Part shown: piece by piece, positions 17,423 through 25,293 of the stretch
How the letters are laid out: every line of letters begins with the position of its first letter
Numbering within the stretch: position 1 is the first letter of the stretch
Origin: an uncultured Eubacteriales bacterium
Lineage (GTDB): Bacteria > Bacillota_I > Bacilli_A > RF39 > UBA660
Assembly (NCBI GenBank): GCA_905188025.1
Contig: CAJJKI010000003.1
Span: 1 to 64,000, forward strand
Direction: 5' to 3'
DNA: 64,000 bases
The notes under the pieces: model-generated
Database searches by the model: none
The model's input: only the letters and a program-made list of their open reading frames with translations
What the model was told of the DNA's origin: nothing
Translations under genes and position numbers: made by a program

Positions 17423-18268
17423 TTATAAATGAAGAGCTTTCTTTGGACAGTTAGCAGTACATTTCATACAAAGAATACATTCTGTACCATTAGTTCTTTT
17501 ACGAGAATTATCTAACATATCAACATTCATAGGACAGTTTTTGATACATTTATGGCATGATATACATTTATCTTTATCACATTTTATACGCATAACGGAA
17601 AAATAGCTCATTGGTTTTAAGAATACTGTGATAGGACATATATATTTGCAAAAAGCACGATTATCTTTGAAGAGATAAGCTAGTGTTATTCCTACTATGT
17701 AGTATAGAAGGTTACCTATGATGAATGATACTAGCATGATATGACTTAGGTTATCTACTTTTAAGATAAATAATAGACTAACATAGATTAATGAAGTGAA
17801 GAAGGTTATATAACGGATAAATCCTATTTTTTTATGGGGTTCTTTTGGTACTTTATATGGTAATAAGTCTAGTACCATACCAGTCCAGCATGCATATCCA
17901 CACCAGCCTCTGCCGAAGAATAGAGGGCCACATATTTTTGCTACGAGGTAATGGATGACAGCGGCTTCAAAGACTCCTAGAAATAAATAATACCAAAAGC
18001 CTTCTATTTGCATATTTTCTCCACAAATGATACCTAGATAGATTAACATGTATGAGCCTATCATGAACTGAACAACATTTCTTGCATATTTTGCTTTATG
18101 AACGTATAGATATACTCCTAGAAATAAGCTAGTACCAATATAAGTAAAATTATAGAAATAAAATTTATTTTTTGTAAATATTGTTAAGGATATGGCTACA
18201 CTTTCAAAAATTAGCCAAATAATTAATAGTTGCCAATTGTTTTTGATCCATTGTTTTATATTTTTCAT
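17423..18268 (-). CDS. membrane 4Fe-4S ferredoxin-like protein, NapH/MauN type
   Basis: 281 aa. About five or six membrane segments (about 13-30, 40-55, 68-84, 92-110, 152-168, 178-198) with the family motif GRGWCGYACW and FCKYICP. Two C-terminal 4Fe-4S sites follow: CISCHKCIKNCP and CILCMKCTANCP. Related proteins pass electrons across or along the membrane. It is a lone gene with no obvious partner, so the redox role is open. Confidence 0.85.
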   Translation of the reverse strand: MKNIKQWIKNNWQLLIIWLIFESVAISLTIFTKNKFYFYNFTYIGTSLFLGVYLYVHKAKYARNVVQFMIGSYMLIYLGIICGENMQIEGFWYYLFLGVFEAAVIHYLVAKICGPLFFGRGWCGYACWTGMVLDLLPYKVPKEPHKKIGFIRYITFFTSLIYVSLLFILKVDNLSHIMLVSFIIGNLLYYIVGITLAYLFKDNRAFCKYICPITVFLKPMSYFSVMRIKCDKDKCISCHKCIKNCPMNVDMLDNSRKRTNGTECILCMKCTANCPKKALHL

Positions 18269-18386
18269 ATGTACTCCTTTAATATTGTTTTGATATATTT
18301 ATTATATATGATATTTTAGTTTATGAAAAGATTTTATATTATGAAATTTAAAAAATACCAAAATAAAGGGTATTTTGTCTTGCTTA

Positions 18387-18611
18387 CTAATTTATATCAT
18401 CAAAAACTTCCTTTAAAGTTATTTCTAGATTATCACAAATTCTTACAATGGTTAACAATTTAGGATTTTTTGATTTTCCATTTATTAAATTATCAACCGT
18501 GTTTTAAGTTAGACAGGAAATACTTGCTAGTTTGTTCAAAAATATATCTTTTTCTATTAAAATATTATTTAATTTTAATTCTATTACTTTACTTGTTTTA
18601 AATTTAATCAT
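18387..18611 (-). pseudogene. XRE-type helix-turn-helix regulator interrupted by one stop codon
   Basis: A 75-codon frame from ATG 18611 to TAG 18387 encodes a typical short XRE domain (NNILIEKDIFLNKLASIS, then NTVDNLINGKSKNPK, then VRICDNLEITLKEVFDD). Codon 36 (18506-18504) is TAA where this family normally has Gln (SGLTQxTV), so a CAA to TAA change is likely. No frameshift is seen. Either a fresh pseudogene or a sequencing error. It flanks the accessory genes at 18882-20577. Confidence 0.7.
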
Positions 18612-18828
18612 CTAAAATAATTTTAAATTGAAGTTAAACTAAAAAATCGAACTAAAAAGTTCGACTAAATATCAATCTGGAGCCAATGTCGTAGGTATCT
18701 ACAACTTTTTCCAATATACGAATGAACACATAATTAATAATTATTGATAATATATCGCACTAATTTAACTGTTAGCGTAGAATAAGTGTGGAGATTTTCT
18801 CCTAAAAAAGTTTTATAATTAAATTAAT
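18612..18828. other. gene-free stretch left of the accessory genes
   Basis: No credible ORF. It contains TCGAAC-loop-GTTCGA (about 18646-18664) and a GTCGTAG / CTACAAC palindrome near 18689-18708. The segment AAAAAGTTGTAGAT (minus strand, about 18711-18698) nearly repeats AAAAAGTCGTAGAT at about 20695 on the plus strand, giving weak inverted ends around the island. Confidence 0.35.
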
Positions 18829-18857
18829 TTTAAAATTATTATAAACTATGGTATAAT
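18829..18857 (+). promoter_or_regulatory. promoter of the accessory gene cluster
   Basis: -35 TTTAAA (18829-18834), 17-bp spacer, extended -10 TGGTATAAT (TATAAT at 18852-18857), 24 bases before ATG 18882. Confidence 0.65.
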
Positions 18858-18881
18858 AAAGATGAAATGAGGAGTGATACT

Positions 18882-19163
18882 ATGATATCATATAATCAAT
18901 TTAAAGAATTATTTAATAAATTAGAATTAGGTGCTGAAATAGAAATAAACTTTAATAATGATGAACTGTATATGATAGTAAAGAAAGATAAAACATTTAC
19001 TTTTGAAAAAAACAATGGTGGAGTAATTAATGAGTATAATAGTTTTGTAGAAACGTCACTTAAAAATAAATGGAATGATATTAACGATATTATAATAAAC
19101 TTTGCTTTTAGTGTTGTTGATGACAAAGATAAATTACAAGAGATTTATGATATTAATTTATAG
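18882..19163 (+). CDS. small cytoplasmic protein of unknown function (island gene 1)
   Basis: 93 aa from ATG 18882, preceded by GAGGAGTG; ATG 18867 is an alternative that would bury this site. No signal peptide, no Cys. It begins with a helix (YNQFKELFNKL), then strands EIEINFNNDELYMIVKK and TFTFEKNN. This size and fold style recall small immunity-like proteins of Firmicutes, but I recognise no family. First gene of four closely spaced genes read in the same direction. Confidence 0.55.
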   Translation: MISYNQFKELFNKLELGAEIEINFNNDELYMIVKKDKTFTFEKNNGGVINEYNSFVETSLKNKWNDINDIIINFAFSVVDDKDKLQEIYDINL

Positions 19164-19175
19164 GAGTATCAAGGC

Positions 19176-19520
19176 ATGAAAAAGAAAATAATGATTGTAA
19201 TAATTACAATATTAATAATGATGACAATTACAGGATGTAGTAATTTGGAAAATAAGCCATCATTAAGTGAATTAGCAAAAATTAATGATCAAATTATTCA
19301 ATATTTTCAATCAGACAATGTCGAATATGATAATTATAGTTTTAACTATGTTGATGAAAGAGCAAAAAAAGTTGTTGTTGGATTATTAGATAATACGAAA
19401 GAACAACAAGATAGATTTAAAGAATTAGTTATTGATTCAGAATATTTAGTTTTTATAAAAGCCGATTTACTATATGATGAAGTAAATAGTAGTGATTCTA
19501 ATAATATAACATTAAATTAG
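19176..19520 (+). CDS. small lipoprotein of unknown function (island gene 2)
   Basis: 114 aa. A strong signal peptide (basic MKKK, hydrophobic core to about residue 19) ends in the lipobox TITGC, so the mature protein is about 94 residues tethered by a lipid. The mature part contains a short alpha/beta unit with DERAKKVVVGLLDNTKEQQDRF. No family recognised. 12 bases after gene 1 with a GGAGT site. Confidence 0.65.
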   Translation: MKKKIMIVIITILIMMTITGCSNLENKPSLSELAKINDQIIQYFQSDNVEYDNYSFNYVDERAKKVVVGLLDNTKEQQDRFKELVIDSEYLVFIKADLLYDEVNSSDSNNITLN

Positions 19521-19555
19521 GAGTGTGGAGTCATGGATAATAGGGATGTGATAAA

Positions 19556-20074
19556 ATGAAAAAAATACCTAACTACTTTAAGGAAAATTATCCACTCATT
19601 ATTTTTATAATTATAATAGGGAGTATAGCTATACTTTTTGATGCATTTGCAAGTGAAAAGACAAAGGTCTTAATGGAGAATATTTTAGCAATCGTAGTTA
19701 TATTAGTTATTGTATTTTTTGCTATTTATGGAATTATATATAAATATAATAGTAGAAAAAAAATAAAACTGGTTGAAAAAAATGATTATGATACTGTTGA
19801 AAAATACTATAAAAGTTGCATATTTGATAAATTAAACAAAGACAATAAAGAATACGATTTATATGATGCATTTGAAACAGTATGGGATAATTGTAGAGAG
19901 TTTTTGAATATGCATAAAAAATGTATTCCTAAAAATGAACTATTTTTAAAAGAAGATATTGAACAAATTAAAAAGATAAACTCTAAAAACTTAAATAAGA
20001 TTTATGAAGAAACAAACAAAGTATTAGATATAATTTATAAATATTATACTGAAGATGGAATTAGAAAAATATAG
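19556..20074 (+). CDS. membrane protein of unknown function (island gene 3)
   Basis: 172 aa. Two membrane helices (about 13-31 and 42-63), then a basic, Lys/Asn-rich cytoplasmic helical domain of about 105 residues (from KYNSRKKIKLVEKN). Two Cys in the domain, no metal motif. The start ATG 19556 follows GTGATAAA, a weak ribosome site; translation may be coupled to upstream reading. No family recognised. Confidence 0.55.
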   Translation: MKKIPNYFKENYPLIIFIIIIGSIAILFDAFASEKTKVLMENILAIVVILVIVFFAIYGIIYKYNSRKKIKLVEKNDYDTVEKYYKSCIFDKLNKDNKEYDLYDAFETVWDNCREFLNMHKKCIPKNELFLKEDIEQIKKINSKNLNKIYEETNKVLDIIYKYYTEDGIRKI

Positions 20075-20085
20075 GAGTGTGAATT

Positions 20086-20577
20086 ATGGTAAAAAAAATA
20101 CTTATAGTTATCCCTATATTGCTTTTTTTAGTTTTACTTTGTTCATGGATTATAAATGTTATGAAATACCATGACGAAAAAATTTTGGATGGATACATAG
20201 ATCATTATAATTGCCATATGGATATTGGTATGGATTACAATACATATAGAGAATATCATTATGAATTAAAGGATGATGAAAAATTTATAGACAATGAAGA
20301 TTATATTATAGTCGATGATAATTTAGATGAAATAAAAGTTTTTTTTAATTATTTAAAGAATGAGTTTAAACAAGATAAAAAATGCGAGGCTGACATTAAT
20401 TCGAGTGTAGTTTCCATGGGAGATTATATGATCCTCACTAGACCTGATAGATATTATGAAGAAATAAAAAATGGTTGTAAAGAACATAAGCTGACTTGTA
20501 CTGCAGACCATGATTTCAAGTTATACTATTATGATATTGACACACATACATTATATTATTTGGCTAGTAAATCATAG
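20086..20577 (+). CDS. single-pass membrane protein of unknown function (island gene 4)
   Basis: 163 aa. One N-terminal membrane helix (about 5-25), then an extracytoplasmic acidic domain with five Cys spread over it, so disulfides are possible. Translation starts 5-6 bases after AGGAGTG. Followed at once by a terminator. No family recognised. Confidence 0.55.
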   Translation: MVKKILIVIPILLFLVLLCSWIINVMKYHDEKILDGYIDHYNCHMDIGMDYNTYREYHYELKDDEKFIDNEDYIIVDDNLDEIKVFFNYLKNEFKQDKKCEADINSSVVSMGDYMILTRPDRYYEEIKNGCKEHKLTCTADHDFKLYYYDIDTHTLYYLASKS

Positions 20578-20599
20578 TAATACATAATAAAATGATAGT

Positions 20600-20628
20600 A
20601 GTAGCAACACCAATGCTACTCCTTTTTT
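20600..20628 (+). terminator. terminator of the island genes
   Basis: AGTAGCA / TGCTACT stem with 7-base loop followed by CCTTTTTT. Confidence 0.75.
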
Positions 20629-20756
20629 ATTAAAAAAAATCAAACTTCATATCACCTGCAAACCAAATGACAGCAAATAGCACAAAAAATCTCCAAAAAG
20701 TCGTAGATTTTTCTCCAAACTTGTGATATCTTGTGTTTTGGCAATTATGTGGGAAT

Positions 20757-20781
20757 AAAAAAACAAACCGCAAAGGGTTTG
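20757..20781 (-). terminator. terminator of tRNA-Gly
   Basis: Minus strand CAAACC / GGTTTG stem followed by seven T, just after the tRNA 3' end. Confidence 0.75.
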
Positions 20782-20794
20782 CTTATGTCAACAT

Positions 20795-20869
20795 TGGAGC
20801 AGATGAGGGGAGTCAAACCCCCGTCACAGCCTTGGCAAGGCCGTATTCTAGTCGTTGAACCACATCTGC
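20795..20869 (-). tRNA. tRNA-Gly (anticodon GCC)
   Basis: 75 nt including an encoded CCA. Acceptor GCAGATG / CATCTGC; D stem GTTC / GAAT; anticodon stem CGGCC / GGCTG with loop TTGCCAA giving GCC; T stem GGGGG / CCCCT around TTTGACT. Its 3' end points towards the accessory island, the usual side for integration next to tRNA genes, but no repeated 3' end was found. Confidence 0.95.
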
Positions 20870-20997
20870 ATGAATATATATGCTTTTATATAGATAATTT
20901 CCACGTGTAAGTTAATTATAGCAAAAATTAAGAAAATTGCAACCTTTTTTTGTAAAATATATAAAAAATATTGTATAATTAGATTTAGGTGATATAA

Positions 20998-22305
20998 ATG
21001 TTTGAAAATTTAAGTGATAGATTACAAGGTATAGCTCATAAAATGAAGGGCTATGGAAAAATAACTGAAGATAATATTGCTGATATGATGAGAGAAATTA
21101 GACTGTCATTACTTGAAGCAGATGTTAATTATAAAGTAGTTAAAGAATTTACTAATAAAGTTAAAGAGAAGGCTCTTGGAGAAGAAGTTAATAAAAGCTT
21201 AAATCCAGGTGATTTATTTGTTAAAATAGTTAGAGATGAATTACAGGAATTGCTTGGAGGGGATAATGCTCCATTAGTTATGAATAAAAAACCTACTATT
21301 ACTATGCTAGTGGGTCTTCAAGGATCTGGTAAGACTACTACTAATGGAAAGTTAGCTAATTTTCTTAGAAAGAAACATGGTAAGAAGCCATTACTTGTAG
21401 CGTGTGATGTATATAGACCTGCTGCTATCGATCAATTAAAGCAGATTGGTAAAGAGTTAAATATTCCAGTATATAGTGAGGGAATAGGAGAGCCAGTAGA
21501 GATAAGTAAGAATGCTATTAAGTATGCTAATGAAAATGGATATGATTATGTTTTAATTGATACTGCTGGTAGACTTCATATAGATGAAGAACTTATGGAT
21601 GAATTAAAAAGAATATCTAGCGAAGTTAAGCCTGATGAGATACTATTAGTAATTGATGCAATGATGGGACAAGATGCTATTAATGTTATAACTGGATTTA
21701 ATGATGCACTTAACCTTACAGGAGTTATTTTAACTAAATTAGATGGAGATACTCGTGGTGGTGTAGCTTTATCAGTAAGGCATCTTACAAATATTCCAAT
21801 TAAATTTATTGGTGTTAGTGAAAAAATGGATGGACTTACAGAATTTCATCCTGATAGAATGGCTAATAGAATTATTGGAATGGGAGACGTTATTAGTTTA
21901 GTAGAGAAAGTACAAGATGAGATAGATGAAAAAGAAGCTATGAAGGCTGCTAAGAAAATGTCTAAGGGTACTTTTGATCTAGAGGATTTTTTAGGACAAC
22001 TCAATCAAATTAAGAAGTTAGGTCCACTAGAGAATTTACTTAAAATGATACCGGGAGTTAAAAAGATGGGACTTGATAATGCTAAGATAGATCCTAAACA
22101 AATGGCTCATATTGAAGCAATAGTGTTATCAATGACTCCGGAAGAAAGACATAATCCTGATATTATTAAAGCTAGTAGAAAGCAAAGAATTGCTAAGGGA
22201 TGTGGACTTACGGTGACTGATGTTAATAAATTGCTTAATCAATTTGAAGAGATGAAAAAAATGATGAAGATGATGAGTAATAAGAATTTTAAGATGCCAT
22301 TTTAA
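20998..22305 (+). CDS. ffh: signal recognition particle protein Ffh (SRP54)
   Basis: GTPase that binds signal sequences and SRP RNA and docks with FtsY. 435 aa. The N domain is about 1-90; the G domain has GLQGSGKTT (about 105), DTAGR and TKLDGD. The Met-rich M domain ends in KKMMKMMSNKNFKMPF. A TATAAT lies 16 bases upstream of the GGTGAT ribosome site. The frequent upstream partner ylxM is missing. Confidence 0.97.
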   Translation: MFENLSDRLQGIAHKMKGYGKITEDNIADMMREIRLSLLEADVNYKVVKEFTNKVKEKALGEEVNKSLNPGDLFVKIVRDELQELLGGDNAPLVMNKKPTITMLVGLQGSGKTTTNGKLANFLRKKHGKKPLLVACDVYRPAAIDQLKQIGKELNIPVYSEGIGEPVEISKNAIKYANENGYDYVLIDTAGRLHIDEELMDELKRISSEVKPDEILLVIDAMMGQDAINVITGFNDALNLTGVILTKLDGDTRGGVALSVRHLTNIPIKFIGVSEKMDGLTEFHPDRMANRIIGMGDVISLVEKVQDEIDEKEAMKAAKKMSKGTFDLEDFLGQLNQIKKLGPLENLLKMIPGVKKMGLDNAKIDPKQMAHIEAIVLSMTPEERHNPDIIKASRKQRIAKGCGLTVTDVNKLLNQFEEMKKMMKMMSNKNFKMPF

Positions 22306-22314
22306 AAGAATTCA

Positions 22315-23412
22315 TTAATTGAATTCTTTTGTTTTTTCCCATGGCAAATTAAGTTCTTCTCTACCAAAATGGCCATAACTTGCTACTTTATAATATTCTA
22401 CATTGTATAAATTTAATTCTTTAATAATATTGTCTACACTAAAATTAAAGTTATTCTTGACAAAGTCATATATTTTTTCCATAGGTACTTTATTTGTACC
22501 AAATGTATCAATGCCTATATGGATTGGTTTATCATAGCCAATAGCATATGATACGGATACTTCACATCTTTTTGCTAATTTGTTATGAACTATATTTTTA
22601 GCAACATATCTAGCATAATAAGCACCAGATCTATCTACTTTTGATGGATCTTTGCTACTAAAGCAACCGCCTCCTACTTTGGCACTTCCTCCATATGAGT
22701 CTACGACTATTTTTCTACCAGTGGTACCACTATCTGCAAATGATCCGCTAGTTATGAAAGTGCCTGCTGGATTTATCATTATTTTAGTATTGTTATCGAT
22801 ATATTTTTTAGGAATTACAGAAGTAATTATTTTTTCTTTGATATACTTACGTAATTCTTCTAAAGAGACTGACTCTTTGTGAGAAGATGATACTATAATG
22901 GTATCGATTCTTTTTGGAATGTTGTTAATATACTCTACTGTTACTTGGCTTTTACCATCTGGCAATAAAACTGAATCTTTATTCTTCTTTCTTTCAATAG
23001 ATAATTTTTCTGTTAATTTATTAGCCAATAGGATAGGTAATGGCATTAATTCTTTTGTTTCATCAGTAGCATATCCAAACATTATTCCTTGATCACCAGC
23101 AGATATTTTTTCTTTATTTACGGCTTTGGATATTTCTTTAGATTGGGTACTTATTTTAGTTATTACTTCATATTCTTCATTGTAGCCAATTTCTTTTATT
23201 ACTTCTTTAGCTATTTTTTCATATGGTATTTTGGCTTTAGTGGAAGATTCTCCATAGATAAATATTAGATTATCTTTAATTGTACACTCTACAGCCATTT
23301 TACTTTTTTTATCTTGCGACAAGGCTGTATCTAATATTTTGTCGCTAATTTGATCACACACTTTATCTGGATGACCTTCTGTGACTGATTCACTTGTAAT
23401 ATATTTTTTCAT
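22315..23412 (-). CDS. metK: S-adenosylmethionine synthetase
   Basis: Makes SAM from methionine and ATP. 365 aa, about 20-35 shorter than most bacterial MetK. Motifs: VTEGHPDKVCDQISD at the N-terminus, AGDQGIMFGYA (about 103), GGGCFSSKDPSKVDRSGAY and the YGHFGREELNLPWE end. Controlled by the SAM-I riboswitch directly upstream. Confidence 0.96.
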   Translation of the reverse strand: MKKYITSESVTEGHPDKVCDQISDKILDTALSQDKKSKMAVECTIKDNLIFIYGESSTKAKIPYEKIAKEVIKEIGYNEEYEVITKISTQSKEISKAVNKEKISAGDQGIMFGYATDETKELMPLPILLANKLTEKLSIERKKNKDSVLLPDGKSQVTVEYINNIPKRIDTIIVSSSHKESVSLEELRKYIKEKIITSVIPKKYIDNNTKIMINPAGTFITSGSFADSGTTGRKIVVDSYGGSAKVGGGCFSSKDPSKVDRSGAYYARYVAKNIVHNKLAKRCEVSVSYAIGYDKPIHIGIDTFGTNKVPMEKIYDFVKNNFNFSVDNIIKELNLYNVEYYKVASYGHFGREELNLPWEKTKEFN

Positions 23413-23440
23413 TTACTCCTCCTTGCTTTTATCAAAAGAA

Positions 23441-23460
23441 AAAAACTCTTGAAAGAGTTA
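23441..23460 (-). terminator. metK leader terminator (riboswitch expression platform)
   Basis: Minus strand AACTCT / AGAGTT hairpin followed by seven T, between the SAM aptamer and the metK ribosome site. Consistent with SAM-dependent transcription termination. Confidence 0.8.
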
Positions 23461-23469
23461 ATGTTTTAG

Positions 23470-23564
23470 GTATTATCTCTCTCATCGATATTAGCATTAC
23501 CACCTTGCTTTAGCAGGTTGGTATGAGTTCATAGAGCTAATTCTCTCCCTCATTCTTGATAAAA
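23470..23564 (-). promoter_or_regulatory. SAM-I (S-box) riboswitch
   Basis: Minus strand carries the S-box landmarks in order: CTTTTATCAAGAATGAGG, the GAGGGA-like core, CTCTATGAACTCATACC, AACCTGC...GCAAGGTGGTAATGCTAA, then ATCGATGAG closing P1 with GATAA. Placed immediately before metK, a classical target. Assignment is by sequence match to the known consensus. Confidence 0.9.
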
Positions 23565-23573
23565 GTCAATTTA

Positions 23574-23602
23574 ATATTATTATATTTTTTTCTATCTGTC
23601 AA
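23574..23602 (-). promoter_or_regulatory. promoter of the metK riboswitch transcript
   Basis: Minus strand -35 TTGACA (23602-23597, perfect), 17-bp spacer, -10 TAATAT (23579-23574). Confidence 0.7.
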
Positions 23603-23643
23603 GATAATTTGTGCATTTTACATAGTCATAATTAAAGTTCTTT

Positions 23644-23652
23644 CATATTATA
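23644..23652 (+). promoter_or_regulatory. putative sigma-K type -10 before cotD-like gene
   Basis: CATATTATA fits CATAnnnTA exactly and lies 22 bases before the start codon. No AC -35 at the ideal distance. Confidence 0.4.
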
Positions 23653-23674
23653 AAAATAGATAGGAGGAACAAAG

Positions 23675-24025
23675 ATGTTTTATAATGATGATTTTAGACC
23701 TGATGGTAATTTTGGATATGGTGATGGAATAGATATTAATATTAATAATAGTAATATGAACACTAATACTAATACCAATACTAATATTAATGTTAATGAA
23801 AATGAAGGCATGGCTTATGGAATGCAAAGTGGTCCTATTATTGAAGCTGGTAGAGAAAGATGCATTCAAAGAAATATTGTTCATGAAGTAAAACATATCT
23901 GTCCAATTAATACTAAAATAATTAACAATCATATATTTAGACATACTTATCAACCACACTATACTTGTAGTGAAGAGAATGTTGTAACTAATCAACAATG
24001 TGGTTCTTGTTGTCAATTTAGATAA
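23675..24025 (+). CDS. CotD-like spore coat protein
   Basis: 116 aa. The N-terminal half is Gly/Asn-rich with a run of alternating N-T residues (NTNTNTNTNINVN). The C-terminal half is His/Cys-rich: KHICPINTKIINNHIFRHTY, then YTCSEENV and CGSCCQF at the end. This resembles the CotD family of inner coat proteins. It has an AGGAGG site and a late-sporulation-like -10. An overlapping antisense frame here is a composition shadow. Confidence 0.65.
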   Translation: MFYNDDFRPDGNFGYGDGIDININNSNMNTNTNTNTNINVNENEGMAYGMQSGPIIEAGRERCIQRNIVHEVKHICPINTKIINNHIFRHTYQPHYTCSEENVVTNQQCGSCCQFR

Positions 24026-24038
24026 TTTGTAATCTAGG

Positions 24039-24075
24039 AAAGATCATTTGCGTAATGTGAGTGGTCTTTTCTTTT
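24039..24075 (+). terminator. terminator after cotD-like gene
   Basis: AAAGATCATT / AGTGGTCTTT stem (two G-T pairs), 11-base loop, then TCTTTTT. Confidence 0.7.
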
Positions 24076-24113
24076 TGATGGATTATGATATAATAGTGAC
24101 AAGAGGTGGTAAG

Positions 24114-25211
24114 ATGATTGAGGATATTTTTTATAAACATATTATAAGAGAAGCTCAAACAGGAAGAATTGATTGTTTGGATTATTATAATATTGCATTT
24201 GAAACTGATATTATGGGAAAGAAATATTCTTATTTAGGAGATAGTGATGGGTTAATTATTCCTACTTTGATGATTAATGATAAAGATGAATTTGATAGAT
24301 TACTTAATGAATATGTGATGGTAGCGGAAGAGTTTTATGGAATAGATAGTTTTTCAGATGATGTGAAGATGATTAACTGGCAGAGTGATGAAGAGGGTAG
24401 AGGGATAGAGAAAACGATTATGACTCTTTTATGGGCTAATGCTACGATAGAGGATTTTAATGATCCGGTTAATTTTTTGAAGAGAAGAATTGAATTTATG
24501 AGAGAGGACTATTGTGATAGTCAAGTACTGGGATATTCTTTAGTTATGGGAGCTTGGGTAGAGATAGAGATAGCTAAGGATAAGATTACTAATGAGGGGC
24601 CTTATCAATTTATAGTTAGATTAAGAAATGATATGGGTGAAGTAGTAGAAATGCCTCAGGTTAAGTTTGGATGCTTAAATGATAGTTTATATGTTTATGC
24701 TATACAAAATGGGAAAAATAAGACTGATAGTAAGTTTATGAAACAAATAAATAGAAAACTATATAAAGTAGGAATGGGATATATAGGAAACGATGACAGT
24801 GATGAGAATTTAAAGGATATAACAGCTAGTTTTTTATATGTATTAAGTATAGCGATAGCATATTTTAAGAATTTGGGAATAGATAATATTATAGTACCTT
24901 CAATACTTATAGAGAGATGGAATAATAAGAAGATAGCTAATAGAATGAAGATGAAGAGAGGAAAGATTACTTTAGATGAATATAATGAGAAGGAAGAGTA
25001 TCAGGATTATTTACAAAGTAATTTGACTAATAAGCTTATTAGGACATTTTTGAGATTGGGATGCCACTTTAATAATATTGATATTAAAAGTTTTCCTTTT
25101 GAAAATGATTCTTGTTTGAGAATGAAGATTAGTGATGTGGCTGTACAAGGAAATAATTATTTATTGATGGATGGATATAATTTAATGAAAGGGAAAGGTA
25201 ATACTAGGTAG
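24114..25211 (+). CDS. conserved-looking protein of unknown function
   Basis: 365 aa from ATG 24114, which follows GAGGTGGTA; an upstream in-frame ATG at 24048 lies in the cotD terminator and is rejected. Soluble, no membrane helix. Mixed alpha/beta with a long basic segment (about 275-300, WNNKKIANRMKMKRGK). No catalytic motif recognised. It has its own extended -10 (TGATATAAT, just upstream) between the coat gene and the lipid kinase. Confidence 0.6.
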   Translation: MIEDIFYKHIIREAQTGRIDCLDYYNIAFETDIMGKKYSYLGDSDGLIIPTLMINDKDEFDRLLNEYVMVAEEFYGIDSFSDDVKMINWQSDEEGRGIEKTIMTLLWANATIEDFNDPVNFLKRRIEFMREDYCDSQVLGYSLVMGAWVEIEIAKDKITNEGPYQFIVRLRNDMGEVVEMPQVKFGCLNDSLYVYAIQNGKNKTDSKFMKQINRKLYKVGMGYIGNDDSDENLKDITASFLYVLSIAIAYFKNLGIDNIIVPSILIERWNNKKIANRMKMKRGKITLDEYNEKEEYQDYLQSNLTNKLIRTFLRLGCHFNNIDIKSFPFENDSCLRMKISDVAVQGNNYLLMDGYNLMKGKGNTR

Positions 25212-25293
25212 TTTACAGGGATAATTGACAAATTAGTTATTACAGTTTCTTTTTTTTTAGAGTTATGATAGAATAAGATTTGTAGGTGATACT

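Noticed and set aside
20700..20870. Integration site (att) at the 3' end of tRNA-Gly
   Set aside because: No second copy of the tRNA 3' end and no integrase gene was found in the island.
23648..24016. 122-aa minus-strand frame opposite the cotD-like gene
   Set aside because: It is the complement of Asn/Thr-rich codons, giving a hydrophobic Ile/Ser-rich translation; no ribosome site and it opposes a gene with a clear AGGAGG start.
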